Source: an uncultured Campylobacter sp.
GTDB taxonomy: Bacteria; Campylobacterota; Campylobacteria; Campylobacterales; Campylobacteraceae
NCBI RefSeq assembly: GCF_937996225.1
Contig: NZ_CALKTC010000017.1
Coordinates: forward strand, 1 to 39,314
Direction: 5' to 3'
DNA: 39,314 nucleotides
The notes beneath the pieces are model-generated. The model saw only the letters and a program-made list of their open reading frames with translations. It had not been told where the DNA came from and made no database searches. Shown in pieces: positions 17,164-25,873 of the stretch (positions are counted from its first letter, which is position 1; each line of letters opens with the position of its first letter). The position numbers were made by a program, and so were the translations under genes.

Positions 17164-18299
17164 AAAAAATTTTTTTGCTAATTTTAGGTCTTTGCGCTTT
17201 TTTAAACGCAGAGAATTTAAATAGCGCAAATTCAAACGCTACGAAACCTAGCATCACCGCGGTAAAAGAGCAAAATTCTACCGATTTGGCGATTAAAGAG
17301 CCAAAAACAGGTGCGCAAAGCCCAAATGCTAAAAAGCAAGCTGTAATGAAAGCCGAAACATCTAAAAGCCCTACCGCAGCAATGCAAAAAAGCGCTGCAG
17401 AAGCAAATTCTAGCGTCAAAGTAAGCGTCGCCAAAAAAGCCGTGAGCACACAGCTCTCGCAGACCGAAAAAAAAGCTCCTGCGCTCAAAGCGGGCATCGG
17501 TGCTCCTTCGCAAGCCATGAAAACCGAACTGAACTCTTCTGCGCAGCCTTCGGCTACGACGCTTCCGCCTCCTGATGAGTTGCCGATCATGCCGGAAGTA
17601 AGCGAGCCAAATTCTACGGTGCAAAACTCCACTGCGCAACAAAACGCGCAATCTGCTTCGCAAAATTCCAATCCGGCGCAAAGCTCCGCCGCCACGCCAC
17701 AAAATATTCCCGCGCCCAAAAATTTCACGCAGCAAACTTTTGCGCTTCCTTCAGACGCTCTTACGATCGAAAGCCTGATCGTGCGATATAGGGACGACGA
17801 CGGGGCTCTGCACGAAAAGATCGTTGATATCAATCGCTCGATTGATTGGCACGATGATTTCGTGCTAAGCGCGAGCGCCAAACCCGCGCTACATAGGGCA
17901 CTGGACGTCTCGGTTACTTCGACTGATCCAAATTTACAAAAGCAGGTCTCGCAAAGTGGCATCACGCCTAGCTTCGCGCCGCGCCTAGAGCTACCGCTAG
18001 AGACGCTTAAATTTGACGACGGATTAAAATTTGTCATCCGCAAAGACAGCGTGCAGCTCATCACTGCAGACGATTTCAAAAGCTCTGACGCAAATGTTTC
18101 TGGCACGTTTGAAGCGGAGTTTTGGCGCCAAGAGATCCCGCTTAGCGGTGCGAGCTTTGCGGTGAATATCGGCGGCTTTAGCGACATCAACGTCACCAAA
18201 GAGGACGGCTACTACCGTATCGGCGTGCGCTCGCGCGAGGGCAACCTCAGCATCAGACGCAAAGATGGCGGGTATTTGATTTACAAAAATTCTAATTAA
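17160..18299 (+). CDS. Exported AMIN-domain protein
   Basis: This 379-residue protein has a signal peptide (MKKIFLLILGLCAFLNAEN). A long Ala/Ser/Gln/Pro-rich linker (about 22-195) follows, then a C-terminal beta-rich region (about 200-379) containing an AMIN-like domain (TLKFDDGLKFVIRKDSVQLI ... FAVNIGGFSDINVTKEDGYY). AMIN domains target periplasmic proteins to peptidoglycan or secretin and division sites. Its start overlaps the preceding stop as ATGA, so it is co-expressed with the FtsB-like gene. In C. jejuni the corresponding gene is, from memory, a glycosylated periplasmic protein. Domain call moderate; function at the cell envelope is inferred. Confidence 0.72.
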   Translation: MKKIFLLILGLCAFLNAENLNSANSNATKPSITAVKEQNSTDLAIKEPKTGAQSPNAKKQAVMKAETSKSPTAAMQKSAAEANSSVKVSVAKKAVSTQLSQTEKKAPALKAGIGAPSQAMKTELNSSAQPSATTLPPPDELPIMPEVSEPNSTVQNSTAQQNAQSASQNSNPAQSSAATPQNIPAPKNFTQQTFALPSDALTIESLIVRYRDDDGALHEKIVDINRSIDWHDDFVLSASAKPALHRALDVSVTSTDPNLQKQVSQSGITPSFAPRLELPLETLKFDDGLKFVIRKDSVQLITADDFKSSDANVSGTFEAEFWRQEIPLSGASFAVNIGGFSDINVTKEDGYYRIGVRSREGNLSIRRKDGGYLIYKNSN

Positions 18300-18308
18300 G
18301 GAGAGACT

Positions 18309-18938
18309 ATGACACATTTAGAGATTATGAAATTTCGCCACGCGTGCAAAATTTTTGACGAGAATAAAAAAATCGGCAAAGCCGATTTTGACGCCATTTT
18401 GCAGGCAGGCATCTTAGCACCTAGTTCTACGGGGCTAGAGCAATGGGACTTTTTGGTTGTGCAAAACAAGGCGTTGCGCGAGCAGATCCGCGAAAAATCG
18501 TGGAATCAGCCGCAGATCACCTCTTGCTCACATCTGGTCGTGATTTTAGCAAAGATCAAGGACATAAAGCTAGGAAGTGATTATATCGAGCGAATGATTA
18601 CGCGTAAAAAAGATGAAGCGCCTAAATATATCGGCGACAGGCATAAATTTTATCAAGATTTTTTAAGCGGTTATTTTCACAACGACGATGAGGAGCTATT
18701 TAATTGGTCGCACGCGCAGTGCATGTTCGCAGCACTTGCGATGATGAACGAGGCCGCAAGCCGCGGCATCGACAGCTGCCCGATGGAGGGCTTTGATCGC
18801 GCAGCGCTAAATAAAATTTTAGGCATTGATTGGAACGATCGCCGCGTGGCGCTACTCGTACCTTTCGGCTACCGCGTAAACCCACAGCCGCAAAAGATCC
18901 GCCGCAGCATGGATGACGTAGTAAAGTGGATCGAATAA
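18309..18938 (+). CDS. NAD(P)H nitroreductase-family flavoprotein (NfsB/RdxA-like)
   Basis: This 209-residue FMN enzyme has the family opening with FRHACKIFD, then LAPSSTGLEQWDFLVV (FMN contact) and the C-terminal GIDSCPMEGFD and VALLVPFGYRV segments. A typical nitroreductase dimer fold is expected in the cytoplasm. Relatives include H. pylori RdxA, which activates metronidazole; whether this one does is unknown. The AAGGAGAG site is strong, and the gene starts 9 bp after the AMIN-protein stop, so it may be read through from the recA operon, though the functions are unrelated. Confidence 0.88.
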   Translation: MTHLEIMKFRHACKIFDENKKIGKADFDAILQAGILAPSSTGLEQWDFLVVQNKALREQIREKSWNQPQITSCSHLVVILAKIKDIKLGSDYIERMITRKKDEAPKYIGDRHKFYQDFLSGYFHNDDEELFNWSHAQCMFAALAMMNEAASRGIDSCPMEGFDRAALNKILGIDWNDRRVALLVPFGYRVNPQPQKIRRSMDDVVKWIE

Positions 18939-19121
18939 GCTGGCAAGCGCTTTTGAAGCGCTAAGCTCGAGGCGCAATAAATTCCAAAGTCTAGTGCGCG
19001 AAGCGGTACGCGCATTTTTTAGAAATTTACCGCGCTTTAGCCTTTTTTCTCGCCCGCAAATCTTGTGCGGCGAGATTTAAAATTTTATAAAATCACCGAA
19101 AATTTAAACGAAGGAGCGAGC

Positions 19122-20504
19122 GTGAAAAAAATGTGGGAAGGGCGCTTTAGCGGGGCGAGTTCGGCGCTTTTGGAGGAGTTTAACGCCTCGATCGGCTTTG
19201 ATAGGGCGCTTTGGCAGGAGGATATCGCAGGCAGCAAGGCGCACGCAAGAATGCTGGGCGCCTGCGGGATTTTAAAGCCTGACGAGAGCGAAAAGATCGT
19301 AGCGGGGCTTGACGCCGTGTTTGAGGAGATAAAAAGCGGTAAATTTGAGTTTAAAACCGCCGACGAGGACATCCACATGGCGGTCGAAAAGCGCCTAAGC
19401 GAGCTCATCGGAAGCGATCTTGGCGGTAGGCTGCACACCGCGCGCAGCAGAAACGATCAGGTCGCGCTTGATTTTCGCCTCTACGTGCTTAAAAGCGGCG
19501 CTGCGCTCGCCGAAAAAATCCGCGAGCTAGTAGAGGCTCTGCGAGATATAGCTAGCGGGCACGCAGACACGCTGATGCCCGGCTACACGCACCTTCAGCA
19601 CGCCCAGCCCGTGAGCCTTGCCTATCATCTGCTCGCTTACGCGTTTATGTTTCGCCGCGACTACGAGCGCTTTGCCAGCTCGCGCGAGCGAAACAACCTC
19701 TGCCCGCTGGGCTCGGCTGCACTTGCCGGCACGCCGCATCCGATAAATCGCGAGCTAGTCGCGCAGCAGCTGGGGTTTGCGGGAGTGACGCCAAACGCGA
19801 TGGACAGCGTCAGCGACCGCGATTTCGCGCTTGAGATTTTGTTTAACGTAAGCGTACTGATGACGCATGCGTCGCGCCTGTGCGAGGAGCTCATCTTGTG
19901 GAGCTCGCAGGAGTTTGGCTTTGTCACGATCAGCGATGCCTACAGCACGGGTAGCTCGATCATGCCGCAGAAGAAAAACCCCGACGTCGCCGAACTCATC
20001 CGCGGCAAAACTGGGCGCGTAAACGGCAATCTCGTCGCGCTGCTAACGGTGATGAAGGGGTTGCCGCTAGCTTACAACAAGGATATGCAGGAGGACAAGG
20101 AGGGCGTTTTTGATAGCGTCGCTACGGCGCTTGCGAGCCTTGAAATTTTAAAACAGATGCTAAAAACGGCTAAATTTAACGAGCAAAATATGCTCGCAAT
20201 GACGCGCCGCGGGCACCTCACGGCGACCGATCTGGCGGATTATCTCGTGCGGGAGAAAAATGTGCCCTTTCGCCGGGCGCACTTTATCACGGGCAAGGCC
20301 GTGGCGTATGCTGAAAATTTGGGCCTGGATTTGAGCGAGCTAAATGCGCAGCAGCTTGCAAGCGTGGATGAAAGCTTGGGCGCGGGTGCGGTTAAATTTC
20401 TTGATCTAAACGCTTCTAAGGAGGCGCGCAAGTCGCAAGGAGGTACGGCGAACGAGAGCGTGGCGGCGCAGATTGAAATTTTAAACGGGTGGCTGAAGGG
20501 CTAA
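19122..20504 (+). CDS. argH: Argininosuccinate lyase
   Basis: This 460-residue enzyme splits argininosuccinate into arginine and fumarate, the last step of arginine synthesis. It begins KKMWEGRFSG, has HTARSRNDQVALDFRLY and the fumarase/lyase signature GSSIMPQKKNPD, and ends with SVAAQIEILNGWL. I chose the GTG at 19,122, with AAGGAG 5 nt before it. An ATG at 19,131 (MWEGRF) is too far from that site, and a start at 19,065 would add 19 residues lacking the family pattern. It is a single gene, with no other arg genes nearby. Confidence 0.95.
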   Translation: MKKMWEGRFSGASSALLEEFNASIGFDRALWQEDIAGSKAHARMLGACGILKPDESEKIVAGLDAVFEEIKSGKFEFKTADEDIHMAVEKRLSELIGSDLGGRLHTARSRNDQVALDFRLYVLKSGAALAEKIRELVEALRDIASGHADTLMPGYTHLQHAQPVSLAYHLLAYAFMFRRDYERFASSRERNNLCPLGSAALAGTPHPINRELVAQQLGFAGVTPNAMDSVSDRDFALEILFNVSVLMTHASRLCEELILWSSQEFGFVTISDAYSTGSSIMPQKKNPDVAELIRGKTGRVNGNLVALLTVMKGLPLAYNKDMQEDKEGVFDSVATALASLEILKQMLKTAKFNEQNMLAMTRRGHLTATDLADYLVREKNVPFRRAHFITGKAVAYAENLGLDLSELNAQQLASVDESLGAGAVKFLDLNASKEARKSQGGTANESVAAQIEILNGWLKG

Positions 20505-21062
20505 ATTTAAGGAGCTAAGTACCGCACGGATGCTCGGGCGAAATTTGGTGCTAAGTTTGGGCGAGGCGGTATCGCTTGTGACCTGCGAAATAGACGGATA
20601 GGGCCCGATATTGAAATTTGAGGGCTAAAGCGGCGAAATTTTAGAATTTCGCAGTCGTGTCTTTAAATTTGAAACTTCGGCGGTCTGTGTGGAGCGGGCT
20701 AGACGGTAGTGTTTTAAGCACTCGCCGCGGGTAATTGCTGCGTAAATTTAAAATGACAGCGCGCCCTAAACTGGCTTTAGAGCAGGCGCTTGAGGTTATA
20801 AAGTTAAATTTAAAAGACCGAGTCGGCGCAAAGTGGAGTGCTTGGTTACAAATTTAGGCATGAGATAAAATTTTAAAAAAGCGTGCCGCCGCTAGGTTGT
20901 TTAAGTGCGACTGAAAAACGCGCGTGGGTCTCGCGGCAGGTTTTTATCGGCGCCGAAGGCGGCGCGGAGTAGAATTGAATTTGAGCTCAAAGATTAATGA
21001 CGGCGGATCGGATTTTTCGAGAGTGGAATTTAATCGAAGCAAATTTAAACATGGAGGGCGTT
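20505..21062 (+). other. Gene-free gap with one dubious micro-ORF
   Basis: About 500 bp between argH and hemD. A 34-codon frame at 20,753-20,857 (MTARPKLALEQALEVIKLNL..., stop TAG) has reasonable codon use but no ribosome site; I do not call it. No tRNA or terminator with a clear T-run is seen. The gap may be decayed sequence. The hemD promoter is not obvious. Confidence 0.3.
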
Positions 21063-21695
21063 TTGATATATCTGGTGTCTAATACGAGATTTGAGCATCC
21101 ACAGGTGAGGCAGCTTGCGGTTTGCGAGATAAAATTTCTCAAATTTAGCCTGCCTGCGCAGATCGGCGCGCTAATTTTTACCTCCAAAAATGCGGTAGCG
21201 GCGATAAAATTTAATGAAATTTCGCCTGATTTAGATATCCCCGTTTACGCTATCGGCGAGCCGTGCGCTGCGGCTGCGCGCGAGTTTGGATTTCGCGGCA
21301 TTTATACGGCGCGGCACGGGCACGGAAACGAGTTTGCCGCGGAGATCGCGCCGCTTCTAAGGGGTAGAGACGCACTGTATCTGCGCGCGAGGCAGACGGT
21401 ATCAAAGCTGGAGCAAATTCTATCTAGCGCCGGCGTGCGGCTGCAAAGCGTGATCGCCTATGAAAATTGCGTCCTTAGTCTGCCTGCCGCCGCAAAGCCG
21501 CCGCAAGGCAGCACGCTGATTTTTACCTCGCCTAAAAACGTCCGCGGCTTTACCGCAAATTTCGGCTGGGACGGGGGCTACAGGGCGATCTGTATCGGCA
21601 GGACGACGGCGAGCGTTTTGAGCGAGTTTTGCGAGCCGATAATCTGCGAAAGAATGTCGATAAAATCCTGCGTCGATCTGGCGCTTTTGCCATAG
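21063..21695 (+). CDS. hemD: Uroporphyrinogen-III synthase
   Basis: This approximately 211-residue enzyme closes hydroxymethylbilane with inversion of ring D to make uroporphyrinogen III, the branch point to haem. Two-domain signatures are present: IYLVSNTRF, then ALIFTSKNAV in the first domain, and LRARQTVSKLEQIL, VIAYENC, LIFTSPKNVRGF and ICIGRTTA in the second. I prefer the TTG at 21,063 (MIYLVSN) with GGAGGG 4 nt upstream. ATGs at 21,051 and 20,997 are in frame but lack ribosome sites and would add non-conserved residues. The family is poorly conserved in sequence, but the paired IFTS motifs make the call solid. Confidence 0.87.
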   Translation: MIYLVSNTRFEHPQVRQLAVCEIKFLKFSLPAQIGALIFTSKNAVAAIKFNEISPDLDIPVYAIGEPCAAAAREFGFRGIYTARHGHGNEFAAEIAPLLRGRDALYLRARQTVSKLEQILSSAGVRLQSVIAYENCVLSLPAAAKPPQGSTLIFTSPKNVRGFTANFGWDGGYRAICIGRTTASVLSEFCEPIICERMSIKSCVDLALLP

Positions 21696-21710
21696 TTTAA
21701 GCAAATTTAG

Positions 21711-21720
21711 ACTATAATTT
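21711..21720 (+). promoter_or_regulatory. -10 box of the 6S-RNA-like transcript
   Basis: ACTATAATTT contains a consensus TATAAT at 21,713-21,718. A start about 7 nt downstream (21,725-21,726) coincides with the first base of the long structured RNA proposed at 21,726-21,920. This supports a dedicated promoter between hemD and purD. Confidence 0.6.
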
Positions 21721-21725
21721 TGCCC

Positions 21726-21920
21726 AAGCCTGGGTGAAGCGAGAGCGTTTTATATGAGGGTTCAACATATTTGTATAAGCGACGACGTGAGAGGTCCGTG
21801 TGACGCGGCTCGGCTCGAGCTTTTTTAAAGTTACGGGTTGCGACCTAGAGATTTTTCCTAGTTGCAAGATTGGCTTTGTTTGAGCCGATTCTTTTTACGC
21901 AACGCTCACTTGGGTTTTTT
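21726..21920 (+). ncRNA. ssrS: Candidate 6S RNA upstream of purD
   Basis: About 195 nt, the usual 6S length. The ends pair: GAGCGTT (21,743-21,749) with AACGCTC (21,901-21,907), and AAGCCTGGG (21,726-21,734) with CTTGGGTTT (21,909-21,917) by Watson-Crick plus G-U pairs, with the T-run to 21,920 acting as terminator. The middle folds on itself through AGGTC/GACCT and CCGT/ACGG. The 3' strand of the would-be central bubble carries a small hairpin (ATTGGCT/AGCCGAT, 21,869-21,890), as in other 6S RNAs. 6S RNA mimics an open promoter and sequesters sigma-70 RNA polymerase. From memory, epsilonproteobacterial 6S genes lie just upstream of purD, as here. Alternative: a purD attenuator, because an internal GCTCG-GCT-CGAGC stem followed by T6 (21,808-21,826) also looks like a terminator. 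Confidence 0.65.
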
Positions 21921-21937
21921 ACGTTACGGAGGCTTCA

Positions 21938-23194
21938 TTGAATATCCTAATAATCGGCAGCGGCGGTAGAGAATACGCGATCGGGCTAAGACTTCGCGAG
22001 GATAAAAACGTTTTAAATCTGTATTTTGCTCCGGGAAACGGCGCTACGAAGGCGCTCGGTAAAAATTTAGATTTAAAAGATTTTAATGAGCTCGCGCTCT
22101 TTGCCAAAAACAACGATATAGCTCTTACCATTGTGGGCGCCGAAGAGCCGCTTACAAAAGGTATCGTGGATATTTTCAAAGCGCAAGGTCTTGCCATATT
22201 CGGTCCTAGCGCCGCCGCGGCGAAGCTTGAGGGCTCCAAAGCCTATATGAAGGACTTTCTGGCGCGAAATCATATTAAAACCGCAAAATTCCTAAGCAGC
22301 AACGATCTATCCGAAATTTCAAAATTTATCGATACCCTAGACGGTCGCGTCGTGGTCAAAGCGGACGGCCTGTGCGCGGGCAAGGGCGTCATCATCGCAA
22401 ATTCCAAAGATGAAGCTAAAAAAGCCGCCGCGGATATGCTAAGCGGCGAAAGTTTCGGCGAAGCGGGCAAGCGCGTCGTCGTGGAGGAGTTTTTAGAGGG
22501 CTTCGAGCTGAGCTTTTTTGCGATCTGCGACGGGGAGAATTTCGTAAGTCTGCCCGTAGCGCAGGATCATAAAAAGCTGCTTGACGGCGATCTGGGTCCG
22601 AACACCGGCGGCATGGGAGCTTATGCGCCAAGCCCTTTGGCGGATACCGCGCTGATAAAAAGAGTACAGAGCGAGATCGTAGCGCCTACGCTAAAAGGGA
22701 TGAGGCGGCGGGGTGCGCCCTTTTGCGGCGTGCTGTTCGTGGGGCTTATGATCGTGGGCGGCGAGCCTTATGTGCTGGAGTACAACGTGCGCTTCGGAGA
22801 TCCGGAGTGCGAGGTTTTGATGCCGCTAATTGACGGAAATTTGAGCGAAATTTTATACAACGCCGCCGTAGGCAAGCTAAACAGCATAAGCTTAAAAAAG
22901 CGATTTGCGGTAGGCGTCGTGATGGCTAGCGAGCGCTACCCTTACGGCTCTTCGCAGCCTGCTTTGATCGAGGTCGGCGAAATTCCCGCGGGAGCGCATA
23001 TCTGCTATGCAGGCGTGAGCGAGCGGGACGGGCAAATTTACGCTAGCGGCGGACGTGTTTTGGTAAGCGTGGGTGTCGCACAGAGCCTAAAGCAGGCGCG
23101 GGACGCGGCTTACGCGCTGTGCGAAAATATAAAATTTAGCGGCGCGCAGTATAGGCGCGATATCGCGTATCAAGCCTTAAGAGATAAAATTTGA
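21938..23194 (+). CDS. purD: Phosphoribosylamine-glycine ligase (GARS)
   Basis: This 418-residue ATP-grasp enzyme joins glycine to phosphoribosylamine in the second step of purine synthesis. It begins MNILIIGSGGREYAIGLRL and has the ATP-grasp segments VVVKADGLCAGKGVIIA, DHKKLLDGDLGPNTGGMGAY and LEYNVRFGDPECE, followed by the C-terminal GARS domain (VMASERYPYG...). The start is TTG (21,938) with a strong ACGGAGG site 5-6 nt upstream and no alternative nearby. It follows the 6S RNA candidate directly and overlaps the next gene as TTGA. Confidence 0.96.
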   Translation: MNILIIGSGGREYAIGLRLREDKNVLNLYFAPGNGATKALGKNLDLKDFNELALFAKNNDIALTIVGAEEPLTKGIVDIFKAQGLAIFGPSAAAAKLEGSKAYMKDFLARNHIKTAKFLSSNDLSEISKFIDTLDGRVVVKADGLCAGKGVIIANSKDEAKKAAADMLSGESFGEAGKRVVVEEFLEGFELSFFAICDGENFVSLPVAQDHKKLLDGDLGPNTGGMGAYAPSPLADTALIKRVQSEIVAPTLKGMRRRGAPFCGVLFVGLMIVGGEPYVLEYNVRFGDPECEVLMPLIDGNLSEILYNAAVGKLNSISLKKRFAVGVVMASERYPYGSSQPALIEVGEIPAGAHICYAGVSERDGQIYASGGRVLVSVGVAQSLKQARDAAYALCENIKFSGAQYRRDIAYQALRDKI

Positions 23195-23628
23195 TCGTCG
23201 CTCCGCTTGGCAAGCGCGTAATCGCATTTGGTATCGATGAGATCATCTTAGCGACGCTTTTTACTATCGTGCTGCTTGTCATCGACGAGCCCGAGATCAT
23301 GGCTGCGGCGCAGAGCGGAAGCAATCTTGAGGTACAAAAGATCGCTTCAAAATTCATTTTGCATTACGCGATAATAAAATTTTTATATCAGGCGATTTTT
23401 GTCTATCTATACGGCGCGACGCTAGGCAAGCTCACGGTTAAAATTTATTGCGTCCGCGCTGGCGGCGGCGACATGGATATCGCTACGGCGGCGATCCGTG
23501 CGGCGGTTAGGTTGATAAGCGAGATGATCTTTTATATGGGATTTTTGGTGGCGCTTTTTACGAACTCGCGTCAGAGCCTGCATGATATGGCGGCGAAAAC
23601 ATTGGTGGTAGAGATTGAAAAAGAGTAA
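23191..23628 (+). CDS. RDD-family membrane protein
   Basis: This 145-residue protein has an RDD domain: Arg in GKRVIAFGIDE (Arg and Asp of the family name), hydrophobic helices at about 20-35, 60-77 and 112-128, and the closing RQSLHDMAAKTLVV typical of RDD proteins. The function of the family is largely unknown (some act in ion transport or membrane complexes). The TTG start overlaps the purD stop by 4 bp, and its end overlaps lptD by 14 bp, so it is translated within the purD-lptD-pnp operon. An association with LPS assembly is suggested only by position. Confidence 0.82.
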   Translation: MIVAPLGKRVIAFGIDEIILATLFTIVLLVIDEPEIMAAAQSGSNLEVQKIASKFILHYAIIKFLYQAIFVYLYGATLGKLTVKIYCVRAGGGDMDIATAAIRAAVRLISEMIFYMGFLVALFTNSRQSLHDMAAKTLVVEIEKE

Positions 23629-25873
23629 AAAATTTAAAATTCTAGCGCTTAGTTTTAGCGCTCTTTTAGTAAGTAGTGTGAGCGCAAAGGTCCAAGACGT
23701 CGAGCTTATAGCAGATAATGTCGAGAAAAACGGCTTTTTGACGGAGGCTAGTGGCAACGTAACGGTGTATTCGCAGGACTACTTCATCACCGCCGATCGC
23801 GCTACATACGACGAGCAAAACGGCATCATTGAGCTTTTTGGTAACGTCAATGCGATGCGCGGCAGCAGCGAAACCACCCGCGCCGAATATGTCAAAATCG
23901 ATCTGAAAAACGACAAGCAGCAAGCCGACGTAAATTTTATGATGGACAAGGACTCCGAGCTTTGGATGCAAAACGACGCCAGCTGCAGCGATAGCGAGTA
24001 TTACCGCGTGGAGGGCTCCAGCGTATCTAGCTGCAATGTCACCGATCCTGATTGGCGTATTAAATTTAGCAGCGGCATGCTAAATAAAGAGAGCAAATTC
24101 CTCCATCTTTTTAATCCAAGATTTTACGTAGGTGATGTGCCGGTGCTCTATCTGCCGTATTTCGGCTTCCCGACCGACCGTACGCGTCGCACGGGCTTGC
24201 TGCCTCCCGAGGCCGGCTACATCAGCAAGGAAGGGATTTACTACAAGCAACCGATCTATTTTGCGCCTTACGATAGCTGGGATTTTCAGCTCGATCCGCA
24301 GGTGCGCAGCAGAAGGGGCTTTGGCGTATACGGGACATTTCGATTTACGGAGTCGCCGTATTCTTACGGCGAGATTAGAGGCGGAGTTTTCGATAACTTC
24401 TCGAGGGCGCAAAAACGCCTTGAATACAAAAACGAGCGCCATCACGGCTTTGAAGTTCAATACGATCGCAGCAAGCTTGCAACCTATCTGCTAGATGGCG
24501 ATCTGCGCGAAAATTTATGGATCGATTTTACTCAGCTAAACGACCTTGAATACTACGATCTGAAGGAAAAGGGAGGTCTTGGCAACGATGCGGATAACTC
24601 GCTCGTAACTTCACGGCTGAATTATTATTTGACCTCAGACGAGCACTATTTTGGCGCTTACGGACGCTACTACATCGATACAAGCAAGCTAAACGCCGAT
24701 AATACTTTCCGCAACGAAGATACCGTCCAAGAGCTTCCGACGCTGCAATATCATAAATTTAGCAATGATTTGGGGCTGCCAAATTTGATCTATTCGCTTG
24801 ATGCAAAAGCGCGTAATTATACCAGATGGGAGGGCGCGACTGCTCGCCAATACGAGTTTGACGTGCCGATTAGTATAAGCACGCCACTACTGGCGGATTA
24901 TTTAAATTTCGCCTTTACCGAGCGAGTGTATATGACTAATATCGATTGGCACGATAAATTCTACTACGCAAACGGCGATCTTGGCGAGGATAAAAGCACT
25001 TTCTATGCTAATCAATACACCGAGCTTTCACTCTACACCGACGTAGCCAGGGCTTACGATAGCTTATATCATACGATGAGCTGGAGGGCGGATTTTAGAA
25101 TTCCCGGATGGCAGCAAGGCGACATCGAGGATAGAATTTTAAAGTATCATCAGTATAAATACGACCTTGCTCGCGGTGCAGTAGATCGCTCGCGGCTAGG
25201 TAACTTGCAAGACTCGCTTTATTGGGAGGATAACTTCTTAAGCGAGCTTAGTGACGAATACACCCACGAAAATGCAGCTTTAAGTATGACGCAGTTTTTT
25301 TATAATGAAGACGGACGTAAATTCTTACGCCATAGTGTCAAGCAGCGATATGACTTCGATGATCACGAGTTCGATGATTTAGAACACCGCATCGATGCGT
25401 ATTTTGCAAATGGGCTAAATATCGGAAACCGCTTTACCTACTCACATAAATATAAAAGCTTCGATAAGGTCTATACCTACGCCAACTACTCCAACGACGA
25501 TTTTAGCTTTGGACTCAGCCACGCTTACGAATACGAAAAGCTAAGCATGGAGCCTAAACGCTATACGAAAGATAACTACAGCATCGTAAATGCTTCGGTA
25601 AATTTGCCTAGGAATAATAAAATTTTTGGGCGTTGGGATTACGACTTAGAGCGATCTTATTCTAAAATGTGGCGCGTGGGGCTTTCTCATACGCGCAAGT
25701 GTTGGAATTACTCTTTTGTGTATCAAGAGGATATCGAGCCTAAAAATACCAGTACGACTGGCTATAGCAAAGCAAGCAAGGAGCGCGGAATTTACTTTCT
25801 CGTAAATTTCTATCCGTTCGGCGGAGTAGGGTATGATTTTTCGGTCGATAGCGAATACGGAAGCGAAAAATAA
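23615..25873 (+). CDS. lptD: LPS-assembly outer-membrane protein LptD
   Basis: This 752-residue protein is the outer-membrane barrel that inserts lipopolysaccharide or lipooligosaccharide on the cell surface with LptE. It has a signal peptide (about 1-24, MKKSKKFKILALSFSALLVS). An OstA/LptA-like jellyroll (about 27-130, DNVEKNGFLTEASGNVTVYS, ITADRATYDEQNG) follows, then the LptD barrel with NPRFYVGDVPVLYLPYFGFP and TRRTGLLPPEAGY. Cysteines around 120-140 and in HTRKCWNYSF may form the inter-domain disulfide. The start is a TTG within the end of the RDD gene; no better start precedes the signal peptide. Confidence 0.94.
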   Translation: MKKSKKFKILALSFSALLVSSVSAKVQDVELIADNVEKNGFLTEASGNVTVYSQDYFITADRATYDEQNGIIELFGNVNAMRGSSETTRAEYVKIDLKNDKQQADVNFMMDKDSELWMQNDASCSDSEYYRVEGSSVSSCNVTDPDWRIKFSSGMLNKESKFLHLFNPRFYVGDVPVLYLPYFGFPTDRTRRTGLLPPEAGYISKEGIYYKQPIYFAPYDSWDFQLDPQVRSRRGFGVYGTFRFTESPYSYGEIRGGVFDNFSRAQKRLEYKNERHHGFEVQYDRSKLATYLLDGDLRENLWIDFTQLNDLEYYDLKEKGGLGNDADNSLVTSRLNYYLTSDEHYFGAYGRYYIDTSKLNADNTFRNEDTVQELPTLQYHKFSNDLGLPNLIYSLDAKARNYTRWEGATARQYEFDVPISISTPLLADYLNFAFTERVYMTNIDWHDKFYYANGDLGEDKSTFYANQYTELSLYTDVARAYDSLYHTMSWRADFRIPGWQQGDIEDRILKYHQYKYDLARGAVDRSRLGNLQDSLYWEDNFLSELSDEYTHENAALSMTQFFYNEDGRKFLRHSVKQRYDFDDHEFDDLEHRIDAYFANGLNIGNRFTYSHKYKSFDKVYTYANYSNDDFSFGLSHAYEYEKLSMEPKRYTKDNYSIVNASVNLPRNNKIFGRWDYDLERSYSKMWRVGLSHTRKCWNYSFVYQEDIEPKNTSTTGYSKASKERGIYFLVNFYPFGGVGYDFSVDSEYGSEK

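Noticed and set aside
17153..17180. Poly-A/T tracts at the FtsB-like/AMIN gene boundary as a phase-variation switch
   Set aside because: Runs are only 6-7 bases and typical of AT-rich Campylobacter gene ends; no long homopolymeric G/C tract as used for phase variation.
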